Under the pieces are notes generated by a model, which saw only the letters and a program-made list of their open reading frames with translations, had not been told where the DNA came from and did no database searches. Both the position numbers and the translations under genes were made by a program. From Siphonodentalium dalli (Eukaryota; Mollusca; Scaphopoda; Gadilida; Siphonodentaliidae), in assembly GCA_032622095.1 (NCBI GenBank), contig CP136067.1, positions 804,001 through 868,000 of the forward strand: a stretch of DNA of 64,000 bases. Reading direction: 5' to 3'. Within the stretch, counting starts at the first letter, position 1, and the number at the start of each line of letters is the position of its first letter. Positions 18,969 to 30,190 of this stretch are shown piece by piece.

Positions 18969-21900
18969 ATCTGTACTAAATACTCATTGACGAGTAGTTA
19001 TCCCTTAGGAAATGTTCAGATAATAAGTTTAACCCTTTCTATACTAAATAATTTTTGACGAGTAGTTATGATCCCTTAGGAAATGTTCAGATAATAAGTT
19101 TAACCCATTCTATACTAAATACTCATTGACGAGTAGTTATCCCTTAGGAAATGTTCAGATAATAAGTTTAATCCTTTCTATACTAAATAATTTTTGACGA
19201 GTAGTTATCCCTTAGGAAATGTTCAGATAATAAGTTTAACCCATTCTATACTAAATACTCATTGACGAGTAGTTATCCCTTAGGAAATGTTCAGATAATA
19301 AGTTTAATCCTTTCTATACTAAATAATTTTTGACGAGTAGTTATCCCTTAGGAAATGTTCAGATAATAAGTTTAACCCATTCTATACTAAATACTCATTG
19401 ATGAGAAGTTATCCCTTAGGAAATGTTCAGATAATAAGTTTAACCCATTCTATACTAAATAATTTTTGATGAGAAGTTATCCCTTAGGAAATGTTCAGAT
19501 AATAAGTTTAACCCATTCTATACTAAATACTCATTGATGAGAAGTTATCCCTTAGGAAATGTTCAGATAATAAGTTTAACCCATTCTGTACTAAATACTC
19601 ATTGATGAGAAGTTATCCCTTAGGAAATGTTCAGATAATAAGTTTAACCCATTCTATACTAAATACTCATTGACGAGTAGCTATCCCTTAGGAAATGTTC
19701 AGATAATAAGTTTAACCCTTTCTGTACTAAATACTCATTGATGAGAAGTTATCCCTTAGGAAATGTTCAGATAATAAGTTTAACCCTTTCTGTACTAAAT
19801 ACTCATTGACGAGTAGTTATCCCTTAGGAAATGTTCAGATAATAAGTTTAATCCTTTCTATACTAAATAATTTTTGATGAGAAGTTATCCCTTAGGAAAT
19901 GTTCAGATAATAAGTTTAACCCTTTCTGTACTAAATACTCATTGACGAGTAGTTATCCCTTAGGAAATGTTCAGATAATAAGTTTAATCCTTTCTATACT
20001 AAATAATTTTTGATGAGAAGTTATCCCTTAGGAAATGTTCAGATAATAAGTTTAACCCATTCTATACTAAATACTCATTGATGAGAAGTTATCCCTTAGG
20101 AAATGTTCAGATAATAAGTTTAACCCATTCTATACTAAATACTCATTGACGAGTAGTTATCCCTTAGGAAATGTTCAGATAATAAGTTTAATCCTTTCTA
20201 TACTAAATAATTTTTGATGAGAAGTTATCCCTTAGGAAATGTTCAGATAATAAGTTTAACCCATTCTATACTAAATACTCATTGATGAGAAGTTATCCCT
20301 TAGGAAATGTTCAGATAATAAGTTTAACCCATTCTATACTAAATACTCATTGACGAGTAGTTATCCCTTAGGAAATGTTCAGATAATAAGTTTAACCCAT
20401 TCTGTACTAAATACTCATTGATGAGAAGTTATCCCTTAGGAAATGTTCAGATAATAAGTTTAACCCATTCTGTACTAAATACTCATTGATGAGAAGTTAT
20501 CCCTTAGGAAATGTTCAGATAATAAGTTTAACCCATTCTATACTAAATACTCATTGATGAGAAGTTATCCCTTAGGAAATGTTCAGATAATAAGTTTAAC
20601 CCTTTCTATACTAAATACTCATTGATGAGAAGTTATCCCTTAGGAAATGTTCAGATAATAAGTTTAACCCATTCTATACTAAATACTCATTGATGAGAAG
20701 TTATCCCTTAGGAAATGTTCAGATAATAAGTTTAACCCTTTCTGTACTAAATACTCATTGACGAGTAGTTATCCCTTAGGAAATGTTCAGATAATAAGTT
20801 TAATCCTTTCTATACTAAATAATTTTTGATGAGAAGTTATCCCTTAGGAAATGTTCAGATAATAAGTTTAACCCATTCTATACTAAATACTCATTGATGA
20901 GAAGTTATCCCTTAGGAAATGTTCAGATAATAATTTTAACCCATTCTATACTAAATACTCATTGACGAGTAGTTATCCCTTAGGAAATGTTCAGATAATA
21001 AGTTTAATCCTTTCTATACTAAATAATTTTTGATGAGAAGTTATCCCTTAGGAAATGTTCAGATAATAAGTTTAACCCTTTCTATACTAAATACTCATTG
21101 ATGAGAAGTTATCCCTTAGGAAATGTTCAGATAATAAGTTTAACCCATTCTATACTAAATACTCATTGATGAGAAGTTATCCCTTAGGAAATGTTCAGAT
21201 AATAAGTTTAACCCATTCTATACTAAATACTCATTGACGAGTAGTTATCCCTTAGGAAATGTTCAGATAATAAGTTTAACCCATTCTGTACTAAATACTC
21301 ATTGATGAGAAGTTATCCCTTAGGAAATGTTCAGATAATAAGTTTAACCCATTCTATACTAAATACTCATTGATGAGAAGTTATCCCTTAGGAAATGTTC
21401 AGATAATAAGTTTAACCCTTTCTGTACTAAAGCATCATTGATGAGTAGTTATCCCTTAGGAAATGTTCAGATAATAAGTTTAACCCATTCTGTACTAAAG
21501 CATCATTGATGAGAAGTTATCCCTTAGGAAATGTTCAGATAATAAGTTTAACCCTTTCTGTACTAAAGCATCATTGATGAGTAGTTATCCCTTAGGAAAT
21601 GTTCAGATAATAAGTTTAACCCATTCTATACTAAATACTCATTGACGAGTAGTTATCCCTTAGGAAATGTTCAGATAATAAGTTTAACCCATTCTATACT
21701 AAATACTCATTGACGAGTAGTTATCCCTTAGGAAATGTTCAGATAATAAGTTTAACCCTTTCTGTACTAAAGCATCATTGATGAGTAGTTATCCCATAGG
21801 AAATGTTCAGATAATAAGTTTAACCCATTCTATACTAAATACTCATTGACGAGTAGTTATCCCTTAGGAAATGTTCAGATAATAAGTTTAACCCATTCTA

Positions 21901-22094
21901 TACTAAATACTCATTGATGAGTAGTTATCCCTTAGGAAATGTTCAGATAATAAGTTTAACCCATTATATACTAAATACTCATTGATGAGTAGTTATCCCT
22001 TAGGAAATGTTCAGATAATAAGTTTAACCCATTCTATACTAAATACTCATTGATGAGAAGTTATCCCTTAGGAAATGTTCAGATAATAAGTTTA
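18969..22094. repeat. 68-bp satellite array, about 46 monomers
   Basis: The monomer TTATCCCTTAGGAAATGTTC, AGATAATAAGTTTAACCCAT, TCTATACTAAATACTCATTG, ATGAGAAG is 68 bp; the array length divided by 68 gives about 46. Diagnostic variants (ACTCATTG versus AATTTTTG; GACGAGTAG versus GATGAGAAG; CCCATTC versus CCTTTC; AAAGCATCATTG) occur in repeated combinations. The left part alternates as 136-bp dimers, pointing to higher-order expansion. No open frame persists. Confidence 0.96.
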
Positions 22095-22120
22095 AAGTGA
22101 TATGAAACACTCCAGTTGGG

Positions 22121-22260
22121 TGATTAAATAGAAATGGAGAATAATCTTGCTCAAAGTAGTTATATTTATGAATATTAATCCAAATTTACAACAGATATAT
22201 TATATATTTATTAAATGCAATGAGTATCGATGGCGAAATCATTTGCGTTAGTTTATTGGC
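22121..22260 (+). repeat. Right direct repeat flanking the 68-bp satellite
   Basis: TGATTAAATAGAAATGGAGA, ATTATATATTTATTAAATGC and ATCATTTGCGTTAGTTTATT correspond to 18826-18968 in the same orientation. Confidence 0.75.
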
Positions 22261-22447
22261 GTATGTTGCATCCGGACATCAAGATGTAAATATTTACAAT
22301 TGAGCGTAGTTCAGATGGTGATTTCTATGGAGTTGTATTGTCGATTTGTTTGAGATTTTGTAGAATGCTACATTCTCCCAGTTGGCATAGCGCCTGGGTA
22401 CCAATTTATAAGTTTCACGCACCCGAACAAGTCCATAATATGTCTTA

Positions 22448-22511
22448 GGAAATGTTCAGATAATAAGTTTAAAAAATAGGTTGTTTGTTGAACTTATTAT
22501 CTAAACATTTC
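22448..22511. repeat. Foldback made from a 68-bp monomer piece
   Basis: GGAAATGTTCAGATAATAAG at 22448 is mirrored by CTTATTATCTAAACATTTCC ending at 22511, with a loop of about 19 bases. The left arm is the conserved core of the 68-bp monomer, about 350 bp beyond the end of the array. Either a monomer escaped and was inverted, or the array grew from such a foldback. Confidence 0.75.
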
Positions 22512-22710
22512 CCATCAATGAATATGATTCCTTCAGCACTTGTATTATCTTTTCATCTGACTGTTGTCTGGTAATTTATCTTGAACACCCCTCCAAATGA
22601 ATATTAGAATATTCCAATGTACACTTTTAATGTGAATGGGAGAACCCATTCCATATGGAAAGGGTTAATTTGTTCATCATTGCCATCTGATTGAGGCTCA
22701 TGTTTATGTA

Positions 22711-23099
22711 TTAACCCTTTACCCAACAGAAGGGCCCTGTGCCAATGCATTCTCTTATATATGCGAGTCGCCTCGCATATATAAGAGAATGCATTGGCTT
22801 AACACATTAAAAATTATAAAATTGTTAAAGAATGTAAGAAAAAATGGTAAAAAGTGTTAAAAAAAGATTTTTTTTAGGCCAATGCATTCTCTTATATATG
22901 CGAGGCGACCTATGGTCGACTCGCATATATAAGAGAATGCATTGGCACAGGGCATAACTGTAACTATCACAATGTGGTCAAGGAGCCGGTTCCAATGATA
23001 TCCATATGTGTATGGTTCTATTGAGACAGACCGAAGATATTTTAGGCTGTTGAAGCTTTATTTGGCCGGTTGTGGCCGGTTTGTTGGGTAAAGGGTTAA
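22711..23099 (+). mobile_element. MITE-A copy
   Basis: TTAACCCTTTACCCAACAGA to TTGTTGGGTAAAGGGTTAA. The loop of the first hairpin is shortened (GCGAGTCGCCTCGC); otherwise it is full length. Confidence 0.88.
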
Positions 23100-23305
23100 C
23101 ACTCATGTTTATGTATTAACACTCATGTCTATGTATTCATGTGGGAAACACAAACTGATGGGAAATTTGTTTTCAAATGCTCGTTGTCATACTATAATGA
23201 ATTGTCACCACATATAGATGTCTGTAAACTTGATTTTATAAATTGCATTCAAATCATCATTTAGTTATGTAAAACATAGGGATGGGAGCTGCGTGTCTCA
23301 ATGAC

Positions 23306-23482
23306 AATAATGCCCTAAATAATCGACCCCTTAACCGTAGCAGAATTATGGGTAACTTTTCAGGATTTAGTCGGGAGCTTTCCGATGAATGGCAGCAAGC
23401 CATATTTCCGACTAAATTCTGAAAAGTTACCCATAATTCTGCTGTGGTTAAGGAGTCGATTACTTAGGGAATTACTGTACAT
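23306..23482. mobile_element. MITE-D copy
   Basis: AATAATGCCCTAAATAATCG, TTATGGGTAACTTTTCAGGA and TTAGTCGGGAGC form a long stem with GACTAAATTCTGAAAAGTTA, CCCATAATTCTGCTGTGGTT and AGGAGTCGATTACTTAGG, ending GAATTACTGTA. The centre is shortened. Confidence 0.83.
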
Positions 23483-23527
23483 GTGCATAAGCAGTTTAAA
23501 TGAGAGAACCCTTTCTTTAGTGAATAC

Positions 23528-23705
23528 TTAACCATTTCATGATGGGAGCTGCGCTGGTGCAGCATTAAAGATAATTTTTCAGTGCATTTTCTTATATTTG
23601 TGAGTCTCCCAAAGGGAGCCTCGTATATAAGAGAATGTACTGATTTACAAGGTGAAGGTAAATATTATTAGGCCTATGTATTCTCTGATATATGTGAGGC
23701 AATAT
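23528..23705 (+). mobile_element. MITE-B left part, truncated
   Basis: TTAACCATTTCATGATGGGAG, GCGCTGGTGCAGCATTAAAG, a diverged hairpin (CATTTTCTTATATTTGTGAG... / ...CGTATATAAGAGAATG), the AAGGTGAAGGTAAATATTAT spacer and the start of the second hairpin. The right tip is missing. Confidence 0.7.
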
Positions 23706-23709
23706 ATTA

Positions 23710-24020
23710 TATTAATTGCCAAATTATAATGCTAACCACTGTCAACTATAGTATAAAATTGCCCAAAAAGTGTTGTATATCAACATTTTGTTCAACACAA
23801 TTTGGTATCGAGAGTTTGTTGGACAACTCATCAAAATGTTTCTAGGCTGCCAAATTTTCCAGGTGGTGAAAAATAACAGATTTCAAAAATAGATTTCTGA
23901 TAAGTTTGAGCTTCGATGGGTGGATTCCTCGACTCGAATTAAATATTTTTTTACACCCGAAGCCAAAGAAATAGTAACTTGGGAGCGTTAATTTGGATTA
24001 TGCATCTTTAACCTGCTGTC
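23710..24020. repeat. Dispersed repeat related to 25794-26155 and 40300
   Basis: TAATGCTAACCACTGTCAAC, TATAGTATAAAATTGCC is shared with 40315-40350. TTGAGCTTCGATGGGTGGAT, TCCTCGACTCGAATTAAATA and GAAGCCAAAGAAATAGTAAC match the right arm of the foldback at 25794-26155. It looks like a truncated member of that family. Confidence 0.6.
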
Positions 24021-24067
24021 TTGGGTGACGGAGGACATTGTGGCATTATAGCCACAAGCCTTGAAAT

Positions 24068-24300
24068 AGGGTGTCTGTCATTTGCAGAATGAGGTCCCCA
24101 GAGGGTGAATTTAGTGATGCTACCCCGCATAGCGGGCTAGCATCACCAATTTCACCCTCTGGGGACCTCATTCTGCTTACACCTCAGCAGAATAAGGTTC
24201 CCAGAGGGTGAATTTGGTGATGCTAGTTCACTATGCGGGGGTAGCATCACTAAATTCACCCTCTGGGGACCTCATTCTGCAAATTACAGACACCCTATTT
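24068..24300. mobile_element. Two adjacent MITE-F copies
   Basis: The first (24068-24180) and second (24183-24298) copies are both good foldbacks with GAGGTCCCCAGAGGGTGAAT / TTCACCCTCTGGGGACCTCA arms. They are separated by only a few bases. Together they form head-to-tail neighbours flanked by CTGTCATTTGC and GCAAATTACAGAC. Confidence 0.85.
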
Positions 24301-24523
24301 CAAGGCTTGTATAGCCAATCAGTTTGCTCGTTACAACTGGATGTGGGAAGATTTGATACCTGGGTTTCTCTTCTTGATCGTTCTCATCGACCTCTGTTTG
24401 ATACCATTCACCCGTTCCCATCAGTTTTTGTTTTGCACCTTTCACAGTTTGAGGGAAGCCAGGTTATGTAGAAAAAACTAAGCGTTTGATAATCTGAGAA
24501 GCAGGCCTTTAAATTGGTGTTAT
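24301..24523. other. Unassigned sequence before the 25-bp array
   Basis: No gene is supported; the open frame across it begins inside MITE-F and is not conserved with anything recognised. Confidence 0.4.
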
Positions 24524-24526
24524 TTT

Positions 24527-24858
24527 GGCACATCAGGTCGATCTATGGTTGGGCACACCAGGTCGATCTATGGTTGTGGGCACATCAGGGTGATCTATGG
24601 ATGTGGGCACACCAGGTCGATCTATGGTTGGGCACACCAGGTCGATCTATGGTTGGGCACACCAGGTCGATCTATGGTTGGGCACACCAGGTCGATCTAT
24701 GGTTGGGCACACCAGGTCGATCTATGGTTGGGCACACCAGGTCGATCTATGGTTGGGCACACCAGGTCGATCTATGGTTGGGCACACCAGGTCGATCTAT
24801 GGTTGGGCACACCAGGTCGATCTATGGTTGGGCACACCAGGTCGATCTATGGTTGGGC
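24527..24858 (+). repeat. 25-bp minisatellite, 13 copies, open in three frames
   Basis: The unit GGTTGGGCACACCAGGTCGA then TCTAT is 25 bp and almost invariant; the first three units carry CATCAGG or GTGGGCAC variants. Since 25 is one more than a multiple of three and the unit contains no plus-strand stop, all three plus frames stay open and each cycles through the same 25-residue peptide. No start context, codon bias or flanking exon supports a protein. Confidence 0.95.
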
Positions 24859-25017
24859 CTGGTAGTGGAAAATTTTAAGCAAAAAACTTAAACATCCTTA
24901 CATTTGAATGAGAGATTGCGAGATAACATTTCATTGATATGAATGTAGAAATCTAAATTACAGTGAATCTCAGTACATGCATTGAGTAATTTGACATAAA
25001 ACATAAGACATATACAG

Positions 25018-25115
25018 TAATGTCCAAAATAATCAACTCCTTAACCACAGCAGAATATGGGTAACTTTTCAGGATTTAGTCGGGAAATATGGCTTGTTGC
25101 CATTCATTGGAAAGC
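25018..25115 (+). mobile_element. MITE-D half copy
   Basis: CAGTAATGTCCAAAATAATC, CTCCTTAACCACAGCAGAAT, GGGTAACTTTTCAGGATTTA and GGCTTGTTGCCATTCATTGG form the left arm only. The right arm is absent. Confidence 0.75.
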
Positions 25116-25368
25116 TGACAGTATCAGCCAAGCACAACTTGCCACAAGTCTGATAGCAGCCGATCAGAAGGTGACGGTGTGGAATCTCCAATCACGGAAA
25201 TCAGCCACCAATGAATCTATATAAACCCCACCCCATAGATAACAATATCATTGCCAATTTCACATGGTGTTGATAAATATATATGACAAATAATTAATAT
25301 TTAATATCGTATTATGTCGTAAAATTATATAGGTAGTGATGTGACGTCATACCTAAATTTTTTTTAGA
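25116..25368. other. Unassigned
   Basis: Nothing recognised; AT-rich. Confidence 0.4.
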
Positions 25369-25793
25369 TTAACCCTTTACCCAACAAAGCGGCCAAAAAC
25401 ACCCAAATAAAGCTTCAACAGCCTAAAATATCTTCGGTCTGTCTCAATGACACCATACAAATATGGATATCATTGCAACCGGTTCATTGACCACATTGTG
25501 ATGGTTACAGTTATGCCCTGTGCCAATGCATTCTCTTATATATGCGAGTCGACCATAGGTCGCCTCGCATATATAAGAGAATGCATTGGCCTAAAAAAAA
25601 CTTTTTTAACACTTTTTCTTACATTCTTTAACAATTTTATAATTTTTTCTTACATTTTTCTAATATTTTTCTACATTCTTTGACAATTTTATCATTTTTA
25701 ATGTGTTAAGCCAATGCATTCTCAACCATAGGTCGCCTCGCATATATAAGAGAATGCATTGGCACAGGGCTGTTCTGTTGGGTAAAGGGTTAA
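25369..25793 (-). mobile_element. MITE-A copy, reverse orientation
   Basis: TTAACCCTTTACCCAACAAA at the left and TTCTGTTGGGTAAAGGGTTAA at the right. The right interior (CTAAAATATCTTCGGTCTGT, GGATATCATTGCAACCGG) lies on the left, so the element is inverted relative to the 15676 copy. The second hairpin is truncated on one side. It abuts the next foldback element at 25793. Confidence 0.88.
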
Positions 25794-26155
25794 GGGTACT
25801 CAATCTGATCAGACGCTCCTATATTACAATTTCTTTGGCTTCGGGGGTAAAAAATTTTGATTCGAGTCAAGGAACCCACCCATCAAAGCTCAGTGATCAG
25901 ATTTCGATTTTTGAAGTTTGTTAATTTATTGAGATGTGGCCCAGAAACACGTGGTCAAATGACAAACTGCGAATGAAGATGGATAACTCTAAAATCTAGT
26001 GGTTATCCAAATAACAAACTTTTAAAATTGATATCTGATCACTCTGAGCTTTGATGGGTAGGTTCCTTGACTCGAATCAAATAATTTCCCCCCCCAAGCC
26101 AAATAAATAGTAATTTACGGGCGTTTAATCGGATTGAGTACCTTTAAATATAGCA
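25794..26155. mobile_element. Foldback element with ~125-bp inverted arms
   Basis: GGTACTCAATCTGATCAGAC...TTTGGCTTCGGGGG...GATTCGAGTCAAGGAACCCA, CCATCAAAGCTCAG on the left is mirrored by CTGAGCTTTGATGGGTAGGT, TCCTTGACTCGAATCAAATA and GGATTGAGTACC on the right. The arms are about 85-90 percent alike by eye. It carries no coding content, and its target duplication is not clear because it abuts MITE-A. Confidence 0.8.
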
Positions 26156-26416
26156 GTGGTAACACGAAGGATATCGGAATGTCTCAGACTATCAAATGCT
26201 TTGTTATTCTTGATAAGTCCTCTTTCACTCAGGCTATTCACTCATGTTTTGTACAGTAATATTTTTTTGAAGTATTTTTGATGAATATATTTCCCACAAA
26301 CTGTATTATAATTATAGTATTCAGTAATTCTATGTTTATGAAATTCATTGTTTTTGAAAATTTTATAAATCCTGCTCGGAGTGATGAACAGATAGTCGTT
26401 TAGCAATAAAATTTGA

Positions 26417-26866
26417 AGCCTGAGTTTAGTGTGCCTGTCATTTGCAGAATGAGGTCCCTAGAAGCAGGCTAGCGTCACCAAATTCACCCCGTGGGGATCA
26501 GGGGCGCCATAAGAGGGGGCAGCTGACCCCCCTGCCCTTGACCAAGGGGGGCATGCAGGGGCAGGACTTGCCCTTTTTCTGGAGACAGAAAATGCTTTTT
26601 GTGTGTTTTAATCTCGTGTTTTTATAGCAAAATGTGACCAATTTCACAAGGAATATTAATTTTTTGTCAATTTTATCACAAAACGGCCATAAAAACCGAC
26701 AAATACCATTAAAATAGGGATTTTTGCCACAATGAATTTATGGTTATTTTCCCCGAGTTTGCGGAGAAAATGCCCTTTTTTTGCGGAAAAGTGCCCTTTT
26801 TGTAGGCTCTGCCCCCCCTGCCCTTGGATGCTTCCGGCGCCCCTGCTGGGGACCTCATTCTGCATG
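26417..26866. mobile_element. MITE-F copy split by a hAT-type insertion
   Basis: The left portion (CCTGAGTTTAGTGTGCCTGT, CATTTGCAGAATGAGGTCCC, then a shortened centre and ATTCACCCC) and the right portion (GGGGACCTCATTCTGC) are separated by the element at 26499-26845. Confidence 0.8.
26499..26845. mobile_element. Non-autonomous hAT-type element, 347 bp
   Basis: Ends are CAGGGGCGCC at 26499 and GGCGCCCCTG ending at 26845. Flanks are GTGGGGAT and CTGGGGAC, an 8-bp duplication with two differences. Inside, CTGACCCCCCTGCCCTTGAC and GCCCCCCCTGCCCTTGGATG are subterminal repeats. The centre (TTTTGTCAATTTTATCACAA, GGCCATAAAAACCGACAAAT) is shared with 53688-54053. It is inserted in a MITE-F arm. Confidence 0.85.
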
Positions 26867-26979
26867 GCCTCATCTGCTATGGGAGACATAGACCTAGATT
26901 GAAGTTTCCAAATGGTGAATATTGTGATGCAGTACACCCATTGGGAACCTCGCTTATGCAATGTGTAGTCTGCCAAGGC

Positions 26980-27295
26980 CTAAGCATAATGAGGTCCCCA
27001 GAGGGTGAATTTAGTGATGCTAGCCTGCTATGCAAGGTCACTAAATTCAACCTCTGGGGACCTCATTCTGCAAATGACAGACACACTAAGGCTTTCTTAT
27101 GTTACACATATTACGCCGTGATGCCGCTTATATCTTTATATTTAGAATGAGAAAGTATCGCAAGCCTTGAAATAGCGTGTCTGTCATTTGCAGATTGAGG
27201 TCCCCAGAGGGTGAATTTAGTGTCGCTATCCCGCACAGTGGGCTAGCATCACCAAAATCACCCTCTGGGGACCTCATTAAGCTTAGGCCACATCT
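26980..27295. mobile_element. Two MITE-F copies
   Basis: 26985-27092 has arms GAGGTCCCCAGAGGGTGAAT / TTCAACCTCTGGGGACCTCA with a shortened loop. 27165-27290 has GATTGAGGTCCCCAGAGGGT / CACCCTCTGGGGACCTCATT with CCCGCACAGTGGGCTAGC at the centre. The TGCAATGTGTAGTCTGCC-type companion segment lies between 26935 and 26980. Confidence 0.82.
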
Positions 27296-27615
27296 TCTAT
27301 GGAAAGTATCTTTATTATCAAATTAACAACTGATTTAGTTTCAATAGAAACTTCTTCACAATGATTTTTTTTTAGTTTAGCTTCTCGATATCACTAAATT
27401 CATTGGCAGACGACACATTGCATGATCGAGTTTGACGGTCTGATGAACCACTCTGAATAATATTTTCTCTCTTTTATTTATGAAGAACTATCCGACTATG
27501 ATATATTTTTATATAAATAAAAATGGCATAATTGAACATAGTTTTGTTTAATAGATGATATATCATCTGGGAGACTATTTAAGATATTTCTCAACAGGTC
27601 AGAAGATACACATTT
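27296..27615. other. Unassigned, MITE-F companion fragment
   Basis: It contains CTTCTATGGAAAGTATCTTT and AGAAACTTCTTCACA, which recur beside MITE-F at 14165-14215 and 31345-31400, so the full-length MITE-F family probably includes this sequence. Nothing else is seen. Confidence 0.45.
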
Positions 27616-27805
27616 ACAGTAATGCCCTAAATAATCGACTCCTTAACCACAGCAGAATTATGGGTAACTTTTCAGGATTTAGTTGGAATTGTTGCCATTC
27701 ACCGGAAAGCTCTCACTGAGAGCCATATTTCCATCTAAATCCTGAAAAGTTACCCATAAATCTGCTGTGGTAAGGAGTCAATTATTTAGGGAATTTCTGT
27801 ACTGA
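27616..27805. mobile_element. MITE-D copy
   Basis: TACAGTAATGCCCTAAATAA at the left and TTATTTAGGGAATTTCTGTA at the right enclose the CCACAGCAGAATTATGGGTA / TACCCATAAATCTGCTGTGG stem. It is flanked by TA, consistent with Tc1/mariner-type targets. The centre is rearranged (CTCTCACTGAGAGCC). Confidence 0.83.
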
Positions 27806-28282
27806 CATTTGTTCTGTCATGGGCCACTATGGGCTTGTTAGAAGATGCTTATTTACTGACATTTATTCTGTTATGGGCCACTATGGGCTTGAAATGGTGA
27901 AAACCAAATAACTTGCTGACAAATATTACCAGGTACGAAAAAAATCAAAAGTACATTGAACCAATTCAGTTTTATGGTTCTTAAGAATATTTTTTAAAGA
28001 ATTGTTGACTGATGGATGTACAACAGATGGGGCGTGATGACTATAGCCCCACCGCAGCAATCTTCGTCTCAGGTGGGAGACTTCATCTCAGGTGAGTTAA
28101 GGGGGGAGGTCAATTGACCTATTTTGAAGAGGGATTTCCAAGGCAAATCTGCAGAGCAAAAGTTAAGAGTTGCACATACTTCTGAGTGTGACTTGATGTG
28201 GTATTGGAAACAACAGGTATTTGTCTGGCGGTTCCACTTGAAACTTGTTCCAGTATAATGTTGGTGTGTTTATTTTTTAATT
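27806..28282. other. Unassigned, short duplications only
   Basis: CTGACATTTGTTCTGTCATG, GGCCACTATGGGCTTG is followed by a near copy at 27857-27890. Otherwise no feature is recognised. Confidence 0.45.
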
Positions 28283-28430
28283 TTATAACTGTAACTATCA
28301 CAATGTGGTCAAGGAGCCGGTTCCAATGATATCCATATTTGTATGGTTCTATTGAGACAGACCGAAGATATTTTAGGCTGTTGAAGCTTTATTTGGCCGG
28401 TTTTGGCCGGTTTGTTGGGTAAAGGGTTAA
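28283..28430 (+). mobile_element. MITE-A right-end fragment
   Basis: ATAACTGTAACTATCACAAT, GGTTCCAATGATATCCATAT and TTGTTGGGTAAAGGGTTAA. Both hairpins and the left end are missing. Confidence 0.8.
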
Positions 28431-28669
28431 ATGTTATGACTGTTCAATATGCCTGCTTTGGTTCCGAATAACTTTCATACATAACTTTTGCTCTGGAGAT
28501 TTGCATGGAAATCCCCTTCAAAATTGGTCACTTGACGTCCCCCTGAACAAGATTCCTAATCACTATCACAGTGCAACTGCCATTCTATTTGATAACCACC
28601 TCTCAAAGAGTGTTAATGATTTGTTAGCCTGTGGGAAGTGGATGTGTACTCCAGTAAACTCACCAGTGA

Positions 28670-28905
28670 CTTTGTGGGCTGACCTGTGGGGGGGGGGGGG
28701 GGGGGGGGGTCCCAGTAACTTTGTGGGCTGACCTGTGGTGGGGGGTCCAGTGCTGTGGGCTGACTTGTGGGGGGTCCAATGTCTTTGTGGGCTGACCTGT
28801 GGAGGTCCATTGACCGGGGGGGTCCAGTTGGGCCGATCTGTGGGGGGGGTCCAGTTACTTTGTGGGCTGACCTGTGGGGGGGGGGGGGGGGGGGGGGGTA
28901 ATAAT
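28670..28905 (+). repeat. G-rich degenerate repeat (GGGCTGACCTGTGG units)
   Basis: TTTGTGGGCTGACCTGTGG recurs about six times with G runs of up to about 20 bases near 28689 and 28876, and GGGGGGTCCAGT spacers. Such G runs can form four-stranded structures and are prone to assembly and length errors. The predicted proline/glycine peptides are artefacts. Confidence 0.8.
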
Positions 28906-29111
28906 TACATGAATATGCAACATCAAAAGAAAAATACTATTTATTACACATATATGACTATCACCATTCATAAAAAAACAAATATCCAACAACATACATA
29001 CTGTCAGAATAAGGGTAAAATACATTATCAAAACCAATGTAAATTATGCAGGGAATCATAAATACCAATATCATAAACTACTGTACTGCTGCCCTAAGTA
29101 AATGACTCGTC

Positions 29112-30048
29112 GAACCAGGACCGCACCCCAGTTAGAACCAGGACTGCACCCCAGTTAAAACCAGGACCGCACCCCAGTTAAAACCAGGACCGCACCCCAG
29201 TTAAAACCAGGACCGCACCCCAGTTAAAACCAGGACCGCACCCCAGTTAAAACCAGGACTGCACCCCAGTTAGAACCAGGACCGCACCCCAGTTAAAACC
29301 AGGGACCGCACCCCAGTTAAAACCAGGACCGCACCCCAGTTAAAACCAGGACCGCACCCCAGTTAGAACCAGGACCGCACCCCAGTTAGAACCAGGACTG
29401 CACCCCCAGTTTAAAACCAGGACCGCACCCCAGTTAGAACCAGGACCGCACCCCAGTTATAACATAACCAGGACCGCACCCCAGTTAGAACCAGGAGCGT
29501 ACCCCAGTTAAAACCAGGACCGCACCCCAGTTAAAACCAGGACCGCACCCCCAGTTAGAACCAGGACCGCACCCCAGTTAAAAACATAACCAGAACCGCA
29601 CCCCAGTTAGAACCAGGACCGTACCCCAGTTAAAAACCAGGACCGCACCCCAGTTAGAACCAGGACTGCACTCCAGTTAGAACCAGGACCGCACCCCAGT
29701 TAAAACCAGGACCGCACCCCCAGTTAAAACCAGGACCGCACCCCAGTTAGAACCAGGACCGCACCCCAGTTAGAACCAGGACCGCACCCCAGTTAAAACC
29801 AGGACCGCACCCCAGTTAGAACCAGGACCGCACCCCAGTTAGAACCAGGACCGCACCCCAGTTAAAACCAGGACCGCACCCCAGTTAGAACCAGGACCGC
29901 ACCCCAGTTAAAACCAGGACCGCACCCCAGTTAAAACCAGGACCGCACCCCAGTTAAAACCAGGACCGCACCCCAGTTAAAACCAGGGACCGCACCCCAG
30001 TTAAAACCAGGACCGCACCCCAGTTTGAACCAGGACCGCACCCCAGTT
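29112..30048. repeat. 23-bp minisatellite, about 41 copies
   Basis: The unit AAAACCAGGACCGCACCCCA then GTT is 23 bp (spacing checked at 29161 and 29184). Common variants are GTTAGAACC versus GTTAAAACC, GGACTGC and extra C or A bases. Three units carry ATAACATAACCAG insertions. The plus strand is C-rich. Confidence 0.95.
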
Positions 30049-30102
30049 TCAGTTAGACTTAAAATGCGGTTATAAACCACAAGATAACCAGAGGATTGTG
30101 TG

Positions 30103-30190
30103 GTTAACTACCCTTATGGAGCCCCCTCACAAATGTGAGCAGACGACTCAACAATACAAGCTGCCACCTGTATGGGGCTCCCTGCAGTAA
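30103..30190. mobile_element. MITE-E hairpin
   Basis: ACCCTTATGGAGCCCCCTCA at the left and TGTATGGGGCTCCCTGCAGT at the right, with GAGCAGACGACTCAACAATA in the loop. Confidence 0.7.

Noticed and set aside
18969-22094. Hammerhead-ribozyme-like motif in the 68-bp monomer (TTGATGAG ... GGAAATG)
   Set aside because: GATGAG and GAAA occur at a plausible distance, but the first C of the CTGATGA core is T, stem II would have only about three pairs and is broken in the GACGAGTAG variant, and no stem III with a cleavage site follows.
24514-24891. Repeat protein of 93-125 residues on the plus strand
   Set aside because: A 25-bp unit without stops opens all three frames alike; there is no exon, start context or homology.
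28613-29061. Proline- or glycine-rich coding regions
   Set aside because: They follow homopolymer G runs and degenerate GGGCTGACCTGTGG units; no splice or codon signal supports them.
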